Shown here: positions 19,881 through 31,117 of the stretch, one piece after another | How positions within the stretch are numbered: the first letter of the stretch is position 1 | How the letters are laid out: the number at the start of each line of letters is the position of its first letter | Assembly (NCBI RefSeq): GCF_027595985.1 | Contig: NC_073307.1 | Location: forward strand, 48,276,509 to 48,340,508 | DNA length: 64,000 bases | From: Sorex araneus | Taxonomy: Eukaryota > Chordata > Mammalia > Eulipotyphla > Soricidae | Direction: 5' to 3' | Made by a program: the position numbers and the translations under genes | Notes under the pieces: model-generated | What the model saw: the letters and a program-made list of their open reading frames with translations, nothing else | The model's database searches: none | Told to the model about the DNA's origin: nothing

Positions 19881-20237
19881 CCGCTATTGTGGCCACAGGA
19901 TCTCATATCTCTTCATTCTCAGCAATGGAAAACAAATTATCAAATACTTCCTTTCCAGCAGATCTGAATTTGGGGAAGGGAATCTCCAAATAATGATAGC
20001 GAGTTTTTTATTGAAATATTGAATGTAATCAAAGTAAAGAGAAAGTAAAGTGAAATTTATCAGCTACAGAGGCGGGGTGGGGGGCTGGAGGAGTGGGGGG
20101 GAGGTTTACTGTGGTTCTTGGTGGTGGAATATGTGCACTGGTGAAGAGATGGGTGTTTGAGCATTGTGTAACTGAGACTTAAGCCTGAAAGCTTTGTAAC
20201 TTTCCACATGGTGATTCAAAAAAAAAAAAAAGAAAAG
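19881..20237 (+). mobile_element. 5'-truncated L1 3' UTR insertion
   Basis: Flanked by aaaatgttagccttt at 19,866-19,880 and 20,238-20,252. Sense L1 3' UTR with 'atgtgcactggtgaagagat' and 'acatggtgattc' before the poly(A). Present in copy B at 60,088-60,446 with its own flanks, so it is older than the duplication. Confidence 0.9.
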
Positions 20238-20525
20238 AAAATGTTAGCCTTTATATTCTCTGGTAAATATGTATATGATGCTAGACAGAACTTTGCACAG
20301 CATACCAGAGGATTTTGGCATGCACATTACTGACTTTTGAACTCACAAATAGGTAAACATATTAAGACTATTTTTTAAAATCTATTGCACATTAAAAAAC
20401 AGTCATAATAGTGAATAAAAAACATAGTTGAGATTCAAACACATTTGGAAATCAGAAGAGCCACAGTATGAAAGATAGAGCACTTATTTGAAAAGTTCTG
20501 ACTTGGGATTTAAATAGTTAAAGGG

Positions 20526-20703
20526 GGGGGGCCGGAGCGATAGCACAGCGGGTAGGGCGTTTGCCTTGCACGCGGCTGACCCGGGTTCGATCCCCGGCAT
20601 CCCATATGGTCCCCCAAGCACCGCCAGGAGTAATTCCTGAGTGCAAAGCCAGGAGTAACCCCTGAGCATCGCTGTGTGTGACCCAAAAAGAAAAAAAAAA
20701 AAG
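20526..20703 (+). mobile_element. full-length young SOR-type SINE (short-tail form), copy A only
   Basis: The best-preserved SINE in the window. Pol III A box 'tagcacagcggg' at 20,541-20,552, B box 'ggttcgatccc' at 20,584-20,594, ending in 'gacccaaaaag' plus poly(A). Flanking duplication aaatagttaaaggg at 20,512-20,525 and 20,704-20,717. Copy B keeps the uninterrupted site at about 60,720, so this inserted after the duplication. Confidence 0.97.
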
Positions 20704-20717
20704 AAATAGTTAAAGGG

Positions 20718-21047
20718 ATTTTTTTGAGGACACTGAGGAGGAGTGGCTCATTTTTATTTTCTCTGGGACTGGGTGTCCATATCTATGTCTTTTATTCTGG
20801 TAGCCATGGGGATAAAAATATCAATTAGTCTGTTAAAATCCTGAAAGGTTAAAGCCTGATTAAGGTCAGGATTAAAAAAAACTTCCAGATGATTTGATGT
20901 AAGTGCACAATAAGCAGAATAGGCAGGGTCATTAGAAGGAGGCCTGAGGAACAGAAGACCCGGAAAGCCAAAATTCAAAAATTTTGGTGAGTTTCATTAT
21001 AATTTTTAAATTAATTAATTATTTTACTAGTTACATTCTTTTAATTT
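20718..21047. other. non-coding, nothing recognised
   Basis: AT-rich sequence. A short minus-strand ORF here is not conserved in length or sequence between copies, which argues against coding. Copy B counterpart 60,734-61,062. Confidence 0.45.
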
Positions 21048-21215
21048 GTTTTTGTCTTTGTTCCACTCAGAGGTACTCAGGGCTCACTCCTGGCTCTGTG
21101 CTCAGAGATCAGTCCTGATGATAATCTGGGACCATATGTGCCAGACATCAAACTAGAGTTGATTCACATGCAAGGCAAGCCCTCTTTCCCCTCTACCAGG
21201 TCTACGGCCTCTTTA
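21048..21215 (-). mobile_element. old SINE (short-tail form)
   Basis: Antisense: 'gtactcagggctcactcctg', 'gctctgtgctcagagatcag', 'gccagacatcaaactagag' and 'gcaaggcaagccc'. Copy B version at 61,065-61,222. Confidence 0.75.
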
Positions 21216-21639
21216 ATTCTATGCCCAAGGATTAGCTTTAAAAGTTGATTGACTTTGAGTCTTTCTTTTACTGAAATCTACTTCTTTGACCTTTCAGATA
21301 AGGCAAACATACTTATTGCTGAAGTTGATTATATATGGCTGGGAGATTTCTAAATTGATTAATGCAGAAAATTCTTAATCAAAATTTCTGAGTGGGAGGA
21401 ATCAAATTAATAAAAGAAAAAGGAAACAAAAATGTCAAATATTGCAGCCAGCTCTAGGAGGTTTTTTAAATAGATAGACCTCATGTTTTCACAAAGATTT
21501 TTACATTATTTTGGAGTAATAGAATATCTCTAAAGTTTCAATGACCACTTGGAACTCTCCTGGTTTTCAAAAACAATGTAATCTTTTAGAAAAAATGGAA
21601 TAGAGCCTAATATGGCTTCAGAAACATGTTCACATATCC

Positions 21640-22560
21640 TAGATACCTATTAGACTGAACAAAATATTTTGCTCAGGCCTATGAACCAACTGTCTCAGAA
21701 GAAAAATCTGTCTCTGTATTTTGGTCACTGTTTCCTTTGAGGTGTAGAAACTTCTTAGTTTTATGCAGTCCCATTTGTTTATGTTTGTTTCTACTTGCTT
21801 AGTCAGTGGCATTTCATCCTTAAAGATGCCTTTAGTTTCAATGTCACAGAGGGTCTTACCTACATTTTCCTCCATGTACCTTATGGATTCAGGTACATGG
21901 AGGAAATTGGATTCAGGTCTGATATTGAGCTCTTTAATCCACTTTGATCTGACTTTTGTGCCTGGCTTTAGACAGAGTGCTGAGTTCATTTTTCTTGCCG
22001 GTAGCTTTCCAGTTTTCCTAGCACCATTTGCTGAAGAGGCTTTCCTTGCTCCACTTCAAATTTATTGCTCCATTATCAAAGATAAAGTGACCATATATTT
22101 GAGGACCTGTGTCAGGATATTCCACTCTATTCCATTGGTCTGTGAGTCTGTCTTTATTCCAATATCATGCTGTTTTGATTATTACTGCTTTGTAGTATAG
22201 TTTGAAGTTGGGGAAGGAGATGCCCATCCATCTTCTTTTTCCCAAAGATTGCTTTAGTTACTCATGAGGGTCTAGTGTTCAATATGAATTTCAGGAGTGT
22301 TTTGTCTGTTTCTTTGAAGAATGTCATGGGTGTCATATAGGGACTGCATTGAATCTGTATAATGTTTGGGGAGTATTGCTATTTTGACAATGTTAGTCCT
22401 CCTGATCTATGAGCAGGGGATGTGTCTTCATTTCCTAGTCCTCTTTTATTTCTTGAAGCACTGTTTTGTAGTTTTCTTTGCATAGGTCCTTCACTTCTTT
22501 AGTTAAGCTGATTTTGAGGTACTTGATTTTGTGAGGAGCTATTGTGAACGGTAGTTTTTT
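21640..22560 (-). mobile_element. old L1 ORF2 (C-terminal half), left part
   Basis: Antisense ORF2 wording matches the young L1: '[18 protein letters not shown]' near 21,720, 'RSKWIKELNIRPES' near 21,920 and 'AWYW' near 22,170. Stops and frameshifts throughout. Interrupted at 22,561 by a composite insertion and resumes at about 23,113. Copy B version at 61,650-62,568. Confidence 0.85.
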
Positions 22561-23094
22561 TTCCCTTTAAATACAAGTCTTTCCCTTAATTTCTTTTTTA
22601 AAATTTTTTTAATTTTTTTTAAATTTTTATTTTTTTAAAAATTTTATCACCATGTGGAAAGTTACAGAGTTCTCAGGTTTATGTCTCAGTTATACCGTAT
22701 TCAAACACCATCCCTTCACCAGTGCCCATATTCCACCACCAAAATCCCCGGTATACCCCCTGTCCCCCACCCCAACTGTATAACTGATGAGTTTCACTTT
22801 ATTTTCTCTTCACCTTGATTACGTTCCATATTTCAACACAAAACTCACTATTGTTGTGGGAGTTATATCCCCAAACAAGATAACCCTAATAAGGAGGCAT
22901 TTGATAATTAGTTTTCCATTAAAAGTTTGTATGTTTTCAGGTTTTAGAAAAGGTCGCGCGGCCGCGTTAGCGGCCACGCGGCTCGGATGTGTCCCAGTCC
23001 CGAATCCTGGAGCCGTGTTAGTTGCTGCTCAGTGTCGCCAGGGTTCCATCTGGAGAAGGTGTGCTGGCGGCACCTCCTCCTTCCGGCCCCCCGG
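22561..23094 (-). mobile_element. second ORF-less L1 derivative: distinct GC-rich 5' module plus L1 3' UTR
   Basis: Inserted into the old L1 with a flanking duplication of about 16 bases, ttgtgaacggtagttttt-like (22,542-22,560 and 23,095-23,112; cleaner in copy B). On the minus strand a GC-rich module of about 160 bases (23,094-22,935, with several CpGs and a NotI-like gcggccgc) leads into an L1 3' UTR and an A-rich tail. The module differs from the monomers at 1,874-2,435. Shared with copy B, so older than the duplication. Confidence 0.75.
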
Positions 23095-23112
23095 TTGTGA
23101 ATGGGATTTTTA

Positions 23113-23440
23113 AAAAATCTTCCTTTATCCTCTTTCATTATTTGTATATAGGAAAGCCTTGGACTTTTGGGTATGGATTTGTAGCCTGCCACTTTGCTTT
23201 ACAAACCTATTGTTTTAGTAGCTTTTTTGTAGAGTCTAAGATTTTCTAAGCATAATATTATGTCATCCACAAATAGTGATAGTTTGACATCTTTCTTTCC
23301 TTCCTGGATGCCCCATGATAGCTTTTTCTTACTTAACTGCTATGGCAAGAACTTTTAGTACTATATTGAATAGAAGTGGTGAAAGTGCAGCCCACCGTTT
23401 CTAACATGTTCTTTACTATGCTCATCCTTTTTGTAACCTT
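23113..23440 (-). mobile_element. old L1 ORF2, right part
   Basis: Continuation of the interrupted ORF2: 'ggaaagccttggacttttgg' aligns with 46,317 of the young L1, and the region extends to the FADD-upstream part near 23,270 ('atattatgtcatccacaaat', the antisense of a decayed FADD block). Homology fades by about 23,440. Confidence 0.75.
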
Positions 23441-24140
23441 GAAGACCAAGGACTTTGAGGACACGAGTCTGCCATATTCCATTCTGCTACCATATTCTAA
23501 CCTCCTGTCTCTGTGTCATGACTTAATTGTCTACATTTATATGATTTATAAAATTAAAAAATCTGGTCAGGAGCTTTGAAATCCACCAGTAATAGGTAGT
23601 AGTCAAAAGATTTTTCACATGACCCATTTTTCTAGGTTACAGTGTCTCTGATGTGTTCAAGTTTGGAAATACAGCACAACGCTTGTCCAAATATAAAAAG
23701 TGGGTGATTTTGTACTTTGTGTTCTCTATAACCACTGTTAATTAATTCTTGAAATAAAAGTAATCTTCTTTTCATTTTAAAATGTCAAGGTTTTTCATCT
23801 GTGACTTGTATGGTCTTTAGTCAGAAAAACTGTGTCAGCTGCTAGTGAAACTCGACTAGAAAAATTGGGAATGTTAGTTTAAAAAATCATGGTTTGATAT
23901 AAAAATACAGGATTCATTATATTTTACTGGTAAAAAATAAAGAAAGCAATGATTAAAAGAACTGGAACATAATTTTTGCATTAATACATGTTACTGAAAA
24001 AATGTTTAATTTCTACTTTTAACCCAATATACAAGTAATTACCATGACAATTAAGTTTACTTTTAATAAACATAGTAAATATTTTGCCTAAGGACAATAA
24101 GAATCGATATAATCACAGAGATACTCCCAATCTGTAATAA
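23441..24140. other. non-coding, nothing recognised
   Basis: AT-rich; shared with the last 560 bases of the window (copy B 63,449-64,000) up to about 23,990. No repeat family identified. Confidence 0.45.
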
Positions 24141-24144
24141 TGGA

Positions 24145-24470
24145 ATTTCTTTTTTTTTTTTAAATTTTATTTTATTTTATTAAATCACCGTGTGGAAGAT
24201 TACAATGCTTTCGGGCTTAGGTCTCAGTTATACAATGCTGAAACAACCATCCCTTCACCAGTGCCCATATACCACCACCAAAAAAAAAAAAAAAACCCAC
24301 ACAGTACACCTCCCATCCCGCCCCCCCCTACCTTGTAACTGATAAGTTTCATTTTACATTCTGTTTACTTTGGTTACATTCAATATTTCAACACAAACCT
24401 CACTATTGTTGTTAGGAGTACCCCACTAGATTCAGACCTACTGTGAAGACAAATAAGGTCTCAATATATT
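24145..24470 (-). mobile_element. L1 3'-tail insertion, moderately young
   Basis: Antisense: T-run, 'attttattttattttattaa', 'caccgtgtggaagattacaa', 'cccttcaccagtgcccat' and a C-rich core. Very similar in wording to the 3' UTR of the element at 1,467-1,873. I could not define its flanking duplication with certainty. Confidence 0.75.
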
Positions 24471-24727
24471 TCTTATATTGAACTTAAATAACTTCTATAA
24501 ACTCAAATCCAGGTATTTCACTCTTCTTTCACAGAAGCAGTTTCCAAAGGTAATTTATAAAGACAAGAGTATTATTACATTTCCCTTATTTTAGATCTAA
24601 AACAGAATTCTTGACCAAAGTTAAACTTGTATTATTGCAGCAGAGTTCACAATAGCCAGAATCTGGCTATTTTTCTCCACCTGGAAGAATTAGAATTAAT
24701 ATCTTTGGGATGAATATTAGTATCTTC

Positions 24728-24985
24728 GAAACTGGAGTGATAGCACAGTGGGTAGGGCATTTGCCTTGCACATGGCCGACCCGGGTTCAATTCCTGCATC
24801 CCTCTTGAAGAGCCTGGCAAGCTACCAAGAGTATCCCACCTGCATAGCAGAGCCTGGTAAGCTCCCCAAGGTGTATTCAATATGCCAAAAGTAACAACAA
24901 GTCTCACAATGGAGACATTACTGGTGCCCGCTCGAGCAAATCGATGAACAACGGGAGGACAGTGCTACAGACAGTGCTTGCAGAA
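24728..24985 (+). mobile_element. SOR-type SINE (long-body form)
   Basis: Sense copy: 'ggagtgatagcacagtgggt', B box 'gggttcaattcc', 'gagcctggcaagctaccaag', 'caagtctcacaatggagaca' and end 'aggacagtgctacagacagt'. Confidence 0.9.
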
Positions 24986-25617
24986 AGAAACTGTTGCACA
25001 CACCTAGGAGGTCAAATATTGCTCAAAGCAAGCTCACAGTAAACCCAAATAGAACACTAAGACACATTGCAATCAAGAGGGCAAGGACCAAGGAGAGACA
25101 GATTCTTTAAAGAGTCAAGAGAGAATAAAGGTCTCATATGCAAGAAAATATGAGATTCACTTCAGATTTATCCAATAAAACCCCACAATCATGAAGACAG
25201 TAGAATAGTATGTTCAAAATACTGAGTGAAAAGAATATCTAACCAAGAACCTGCTGGCCTTCAAAGTTAGCACTCAGAGTAGCACAAACAACAGTAAGGA
25301 CTTAAGTTACATACAAACCAATTCTGATAGGGATAATAAAAATCTCATATAAAAAGCAAATGTCAAATGGTAAAATTGACCAATATTGTCATAAAATGAG
25401 TGATGAAAAACTACTTCAATTATCAATTATCTAATTATCTCTCCCATCAAAAAACATAGAGTGGAGACGTTACTGGTGCCAGCTGGAGCAATGATGAGGA
25501 ATGGGATAACAGTGATATTATATACACTATATTACTGTCACACTATCAATGTATATATATATTAAATACTAAATATATACTAAATGAAGGACTTCAACAT
25601 TTATACATAACTTATTT
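24986..25617 (+). mobile_element. old L1-like sequence with a SINE tail scrap
   Basis: A-rich sequence of the kind seen in decayed L1 ORFs (24,990-25,440), assigned on composition and direction only. Bases 25,450-25,520 ('gtggagacgttactggtgcc') are the 3' end of a long-body SINE. The rest is AT-rich. Confidence 0.35.
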
Positions 25618-25790
25618 TCTTTTTCCTTTTGTGTCACACCCCGCAATACACAGGGTTACTCCTGGCTCATGCACTCAAGAATTATTCCTGGCGGTGCTCA
25701 GGGGACCATATGGAATGCTGGGAATCGAACCCGGGTTGGCTGCGTGCAAGGCAAACACCCTACCTACTGTGCTATCAATCCAGCCCCCTT
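25618..25790 (-). mobile_element. SINE (short-tail form)
   Basis: Antisense: 'ttgtgtcacaccccg', 'tggcggtgctcaggggacca', 'gctgggaatcgaacccgg' and head 'ctacctactgtgctatcaat'. Confidence 0.88.
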
Positions 25791-25945
25791 TTATATAACT
25801 TCTTTTAGACCTTGAGACATACATAGCAAACAACACAGTCAGACAATTGTGCTGGGAAATTTAGACATCCCCTTGTCATCACTGAATGATCAAGTAGACT
25901 GAATAGCAATAAGGAAATAAGAACCTTATTAGAAAAATGGGTTTG

Positions 25946-26115
25946 GGGCCAGAGTGATAGTACAGTGAGTAGAGCCTTTAATTTGCATGCAGCTAACCCA
26001 AATTTCAATTCCTAGCATATCTGTGGTCCCCCAAGCACCAACAGGAGTAGTTTCTGAGTCCAGGATGAGGAGCAAACCCTAAGCATCACCAGGTGTGCCC
26101 CCCTCCTCGCCCCAG
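25946..26115 (+). mobile_element. SINE (short-tail form), diverged
   Basis: Sense copy: 'ggggccagagtgatagtaca', then 'gtggtcccccaagcaccaac' and 'aagcatcaccaggtgtgccc'. The tail is C-rich rather than A-rich. Confidence 0.8.
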
Positions 26116-27124
26116 AATGGGTGAATGGGTGAACTCAAAATAGACATACAGGACCCTCCACATAGATTAGCAGACATATACCAGAAGTCAAATACACATT
26201 ATTTTCCAGTTTATATAAGACATTTTAAGATAGACCACATCTAGTTGTCAAATACAAATGTCCAGAGAGTTCCAGAAGTAGATTGTGTTTTTTTCAGACC
26301 ACAGAGCCAAGAAAGCAGAAATCAAGTAATAGAAAAAAGATAGTTAAAAGTCTAAAATTAGTAAACTAAAAAATACACTTTTAAATAACCACTGAATCAA
26401 AGAGGGGATAGCAATGAAAATAAAGTATTTCTCAAAATTAGAGTAAAGACATAAATATCAGAACCACCAAGATGCAGTACCAAAGGAAAAAATTTGAAGC
26501 AATACAGGTTTTTAACAGAAAAATAAGAAAAAGCTCAAAGAGACAACCTAATTTTATAGCTAGAGAAACAAAAAATTGCACAACTATATCACAAAGAAAA
26601 TATAATGAAGAAACTTATAAAATTAGGGTAGAAATCAATTAAACATAAGACAAGAAAATTATGTAAAGGACAAGAGAAGCTGTGTCTTTTTTAAAAAAGA
26701 ATTACAAAATTGACAGAGACAATGAAAACTCATGATAAAAAGAGAGATTGATAAATAAATCATGGTAGAGATGGAAGGTGAGAAATTGCAGCAGATACCT
26801 TAAAAGGGTAAAAGTCATAGGAGGTTGCTATGAAAGACATTATGCCACTAAACTGAAGATATTAAAAAATATATGAATTCTCAGAATCATGAAACCTTCC
26901 AATACTGAACCATGAGGGAATAGAAGATCCAAACAATTGAAATTTTGGAAATAGTTGAACCTGTAATAAAAAATCTTCAAATGAATAAATCTGTGGACCA
27001 GATGGGATCATTAGTTAGTTCTATTAAACCTTCAAAGATTTATTTACTATACTCCTTAAGCTCTTTCAAAACATGGAACTAAAATCCTTTCTCACAGCTT
27101 GTTCTATTCTGCTTGGATCCACAA

Positions 27125-27280
27125 CAATCAGGACTTTCTCCTGACTCTGCTCAGGGACCAGTTCTGATGCTTGGTGATCAGAGGACTATTACTGCTTGTC
27201 AGAGATCGAACCTCCATCAACTATGTATAGGGAAAGTGCCAAACATGCTGTACTATCAATCCAGCTTCTCTAGCAGCTTT
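27125..27280 (-). mobile_element. old SINE (short-tail form)
   Basis: Antisense remnants 'ctcctgactctgctcaggga', 'agagatcgaacctccatcaa' and 'catgctgtactatcaatcca' within the old L1. Confidence 0.65.
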
Positions 27281-27707
27281 TAAGAAAAGAACAATTTCTA
27301 ATACTACAAGAAGATAGGTATGTCACTAACAATAAAATTACAGACTGATATATCTGATAGATATTGATGCGAATATTTTGAACACAATCTTAGTGAACCA
27401 AATTTCACAATATATCAAAAGCATTAAACAACATGATCATGTGGGAGTCATCGCAGAGATGCAATGATGGTTGACTATCGGCAAATTAATAAAAGTCATA
27501 TATTGTAACAATAGAAGATAAAATCATATTATATTAATAAATGCAGACAAATTCTTTGACAGGATTTAACATATAATCAGGATATAAAAAGTTTCAATCA
27601 GCTAGTGATAGAATGAATATATCTCAATATAGTAATGGTGATATACAATAAGCTCACAGCCAAATATCACACTCAATGACAAACAACAATTAAAAATTCC
27701 CTCTGAG

Positions 27708-27877
27708 GGGCTGGAGTGATAGTACAGTGGGTAGGGCATTTGCCTTGCACAGGGCCGATCTGGGTTCAATTCCCAGCATCCCATATGGTCCCTCAGCACC
27801 TCCAGGAGTGATTCCTGAGTTCAGAGAAGGAGTCAACCCTGAGCATCTCCAGGTGTTACCCAAAAAGCAAAAAAAAA
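27708..27877 (+). mobile_element. SINE (short-tail form) with target-site duplication
   Basis: 'ggggctggagtgatagtaca' to 'acccaaaaagcaaaaaaaa', flanked by aaaaattccctctgag at 27,692-27,707 and 27,878-27,893. Confidence 0.95.
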
Positions 27878-28685
27878 AAAAATTCCCTCTGAGATTAGGT
27901 ACAATACAAAGATATCTACATTCTCCACTATTTCTATATGAAAACAATAAACTTGAAGAGAAAAACTTAAAGAAAACATCATTTAAAATAGTGTCCATGA
28001 CTAGAAATCAACTTAATAAAGGATGTAAATACCTTATAATTAAAAACTGACAAAATTGAAAAAAATAGAAGAGGACACTAGAAAAGAGAAAGTATTTCAC
28101 CACTCATTATTCTAATGATTGGTAAAATTAATCATCAAAATTACAATTCTGCCCAAATTTTGGAATAGATTAAGTGCAAGCTCCATCAACGTTCTGATGA
28201 CATTCTAGGTCTTAGAGAAACCATTTTAAGACTTATATGGAAACATAAAATTCTGTGAAGAGCCAAAGTAAGTCTGAAAAAAAATATGGCTGGAGGTATT
28301 GCATCCACTGGTTTTAAATCATACTCTAAAGATACAGTATTCACAACAGTGTCTTAATGGAATAAGAAAACTCAGATTCATGGAATAGTATTGACACCCC
28401 AGAGATAAACATTCAGGTGTATGGACAGTTAGTCCATGACAAAGGAGTTATGTACATGAAGTGGAGAAAATCTTTTTGACAAATGGCGATGTGAAAAATG
28501 GATAGCCATATGTAAAAACCAGAAAAAGTGAACTCTATCTGTATTTCACTGTAAAATGCAATGGATTCTATGCAGTTGTAAGAAAAGCTGGTATCTTAAA
28601 GTTCACTGCAACTTGAGTGGAACCGGAGGACATCATGTTAAATTAAATAACTCAGAATTAATGACAAATACATTCATGAATGACA

Positions 28686-28695
28686 AAAACAATCA
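28686..28695. other. tandem duplication junction
   Basis: The ten bases aaaacaatca occur here and at 2,587-2,596. To the left is the 3' end of an old L1. To the right the sequence follows 2,597 onward ('tatgtgggaaagt', 'aacttcaagaaagtgatt'), which is L1 endonuclease region. The two halves are different parts of L1, so the join relies on short homology rather than equal crossing-over between aligned L1s. Implied unit length about 26,099. Confidence 0.75.
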
Positions 28696-28837
28696 TACAA
28701 GCTGTTTCTATGTGGGAAAGTCATACTTATGTCAAACCATATAAAATTCAACTTCAAGAAAGTGATTGGAGATAGGTATAGACACTAATTATTGGATAAG
28801 AAGACAAGGATAAAACGTACTAATTTTTAACCAATAA

Positions 28838-29680
28838 TTTAATTTTAAATAGGGTGATAGAGCTGGAGTTAATTTTTTAACTAGATGGTGACTTTGGGCT
28901 CTGGAGGCATCTCTGCAGCTTGTTGCTCTCTTCTGAGATTTATCTGAGTCTCTGGATGATGGCCATTAATGAGCTTATTTGGTGCCAGAGGTTGTTCATG
29001 GGCATGACTGCCAAGCTCCTGAAAGAACAGGGGGAAGCGGGGAGGTTGCCCACTCTAGACTATATGTAAGCCTGGAGATTTTCCCTTTGGGCTTTTTGGA
29101 TCTGGATTCCTGTGTTCTCTTCCTCTGGGAACTTTTCAGCAATGTGTCTTTAACTGTTACTACCTCACTGGGGTTGTCTCCTTGTCCCTCTGGCACTCCA
29201 ATGATGCTAATGTGTGTTCCTCTTGAATTTATCCTATAGTTCTCTTGCCTGCCCTTGAGCTATTTTGAGGTCTTTTTTCATCTTCTGTTGTTGCCTGGAT
29301 GCTTTTTGCAGCTCATCTTCAAGGTCCTTGATTCTGTCTTCAGCAGTTGTTACTCTACTGTTGAAGGCACTCACTGGGTTTTTCATTTCATCTACTGATT
29401 TTGTTTTTTATTTATGACACTTTTTTTGGTAACTTTCTTATTTATGCTCTCATTTCCACCTGTTTTTTTTATTGGCTGTTCATTCCAGTGTTTTTTTTTT
29501 CTCTCTCTCTCTCTCCATATATATATATCCTCTATATTATTGGAAATATGTATAATTAGAAATCTGTTCCACTGTTTCTTTGAGCTCATTAAGCATCTTC
29601 ACCATTTTTCTCTGAATTGTTCATCAGAAAGAGTATAAATGTGGGTATTCCTAATTGTGGCTTCAGGGTTCCTATCTTCA
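28838..29680 (-). mobile_element. L1 ORF1 remnant, copy B version (longer)
   Basis: Counterpart of 3,562-4,003, continuing antisense through ORF1: 'tgttgcctggatgctttttg' and 'ttcaaggtccttgattctgt' match 49,140-49,200 of the young L1. Bases 28,870-29,100 are the unnamed dispersed repeat. A CT run and AT run (29,500-29,530) interrupt it. Confidence 0.65.
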
Positions 29681-30364
29681 GCCACTCCTCATGGTGGGGA
29701 ATAACCCTTTTTCCCCCATGATTCCCATGGTAGTTTGGAGGTGACTCCTTCCAGTATACTAGCAGTGTTGCCCTCTCCCTGCCAGAGAGTACTTTGAGGG
29801 AGCTCGATGGATGGTGGTCTCTTTTTTCTCTTTTTTTGGCGCTTTTTGGTGCTCCTGTGTAACTCATGTGGAGCCTCTTATACTGACTCTTAGGACATAT
29901 TATTTGGCCTGAACTTACTGTTACTTTTAGATTGAGGTTGTACTGATTCTTGCATTCACCATGACTTTTGTGAGTTTTGGGGGTATGTTGATTGGAGTAG
30001 GGGCTAATGGACTATTGGCCCGATGTGGTTTGGGGTATCCAGGCTGCCCTCATACGAGTTAGGTATAGAAGGCCAAGATGTTGAGCCAATGAAAGATGGA
30101 AGAGGAGATTAACTGGCAGCTGCATGAATGCCACTGCTCAGGAAGCCATGCCCACCACTGCTGGTCTACCTGTGGGGAAAAGACTACATGCTGGCAGAGA
30201 TCCTGGAGTCGCAGTTTGAATCTCACTGCTAGTGTCCACGCTTCTAAGAACACACGAGACTTCCCCTGAAGCCTAGGCACTTTTTTTGGTGCCAGAGGCT
30301 GCAGGCTGGGAGCCTTCTACACTCACTGCTCCCTCACACTGCTTGGGAAACCACCCTTGTGAGT
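29681..30364. other. non-coding, possibly L1 5' UTR; absent from copy A
   Basis: Moderately GC-rich, with no open frame of note and no confident match. It follows the ORF1 remnant in the place where the 5' UTR of an old minus-strand L1 would lie, which is the only basis for that suggestion. Confidence 0.35.
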
Positions 30365-30760
30365 CTTTTTTTTTTATTGTTTGAAACTATTTAAAAACTG
30401 TGATTCACAAAGTTGTTCACAATACATTTGTTTCAGGGATCCATTGTTCCAACACCAATCACACCACCAGCGTGACCATCCTGCCACCAAATTCTCAGTC
30501 CACTCTCCCTACCCAAGCTCTCCCACTTAGCAGGTACAAAAACTTTTACATTACTTATTACAATATAGATCTCACAATGGTGTTACTTGAGTCATTGTGG
30601 GTTTACTCAGCTGTTTGGTGCTAGTTAAGCCTCTGTGTTATTGTTTTTGCTCATTGAGCTCCGTGAGCTTCTGCTCAACTTTCCATCTGATTTGCTGTGC
30701 TCCTACCGGGCTTTTAGTCCTATGAAATTAGGAGGTGTTGTGGCGCCACATATGTGACTC
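30365..30760 (-). mobile_element. old L1 3' UTR fragment
   Basis: T-run then 'gttccaacaccaatcacacc', 'gtgaccatcctgccaccaaa' and 'ctcacaatggtgttacttga'; resembles 107-480. Absent from copy A. Confidence 0.6.
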
Positions 30761-30821
30761 TATTTTCCAGAAGCTGTGGACGATTCAGCGTCTGAAGTCT
30801 CTTCAGGATTAGTCATAGATG

Positions 30822-31117
30822 ACCCGAGCCTGCTGTGCCATCCATGCACCCGCCGTCCCAGCCACTCACCAAAGGAAGTGGCCCCTGGAGATGAGCTCGG
30901 GGGACCAGCGCTGGCTGGCCTCCTGCAGGACCCAGCACTGCCTCGTCCACGTGGAACTGAAACTCAAGCGATAGAGCACGGCGGCCTGAGCCAGGCGCAC
31001 GGACACTTGTAGCCATTGAGCCGGCTGTCAGCCCTCCAAGCAACATGCAATGGTCTGCAAAATAAAATGTGTTGGAACCCTCTGAGTAAGAAACAAACAA
31101 ACAAACAAACAAACAAA
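30822..31117 (+). pseudogene. probable retrocopy of an unidentified mRNA 3' end
   Basis: GC-rich block ending in AATAAA (31,062), about 25 bases, then a (CAAA)n tail (31,091-31,117). An imperfect flanking repeat gattagtcatag / gattagttgtag (30,810-30,821 and 31,118-31,129) suggests retroposition. One frame starting with the ATG at 30,822 runs about 49 codons to a stop at about 30,969. I do not recognise the protein, and the other frame (78 codons) is equally unconvincing, so the parent gene is unknown. Confidence 0.45.

Larger units (their letters stand above)
26120..28685 (+). mobile_element. old L1 ORF2 to 3' end, interrupted by two SINEs
   Basis: Sense L1 in broken frames: an endonuclease 'SDH' block near 26,295 ('ttttcagaccacagagcc'), the 'GPDG' block near 27,000, 'ITDXYIXXIDANILNTILVNQI'-like palm region near 27,340-27,410, and the 3' landmark 'cttgagtggaaccggaggac' near 28,612. 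Far more decayed than the copy B L1s. It ends exactly at the duplication junction. Confidence 0.7.

Noticed and set aside
20541-20594. tRNA gene suggested by A and B box matches
   Set aside because: No cloverleaf can be formed; the boxes belong to the SINE head, and many such heads occur across the window.
30776-31012. 78-codon plus-strand ORF and 99-codon minus-strand ORF as a gene
   Set aside because: No recognised domain, the plus-strand ORF starts at a non-ATG codon, and the block looks like a retroposed mRNA end rather than a locus of its own.
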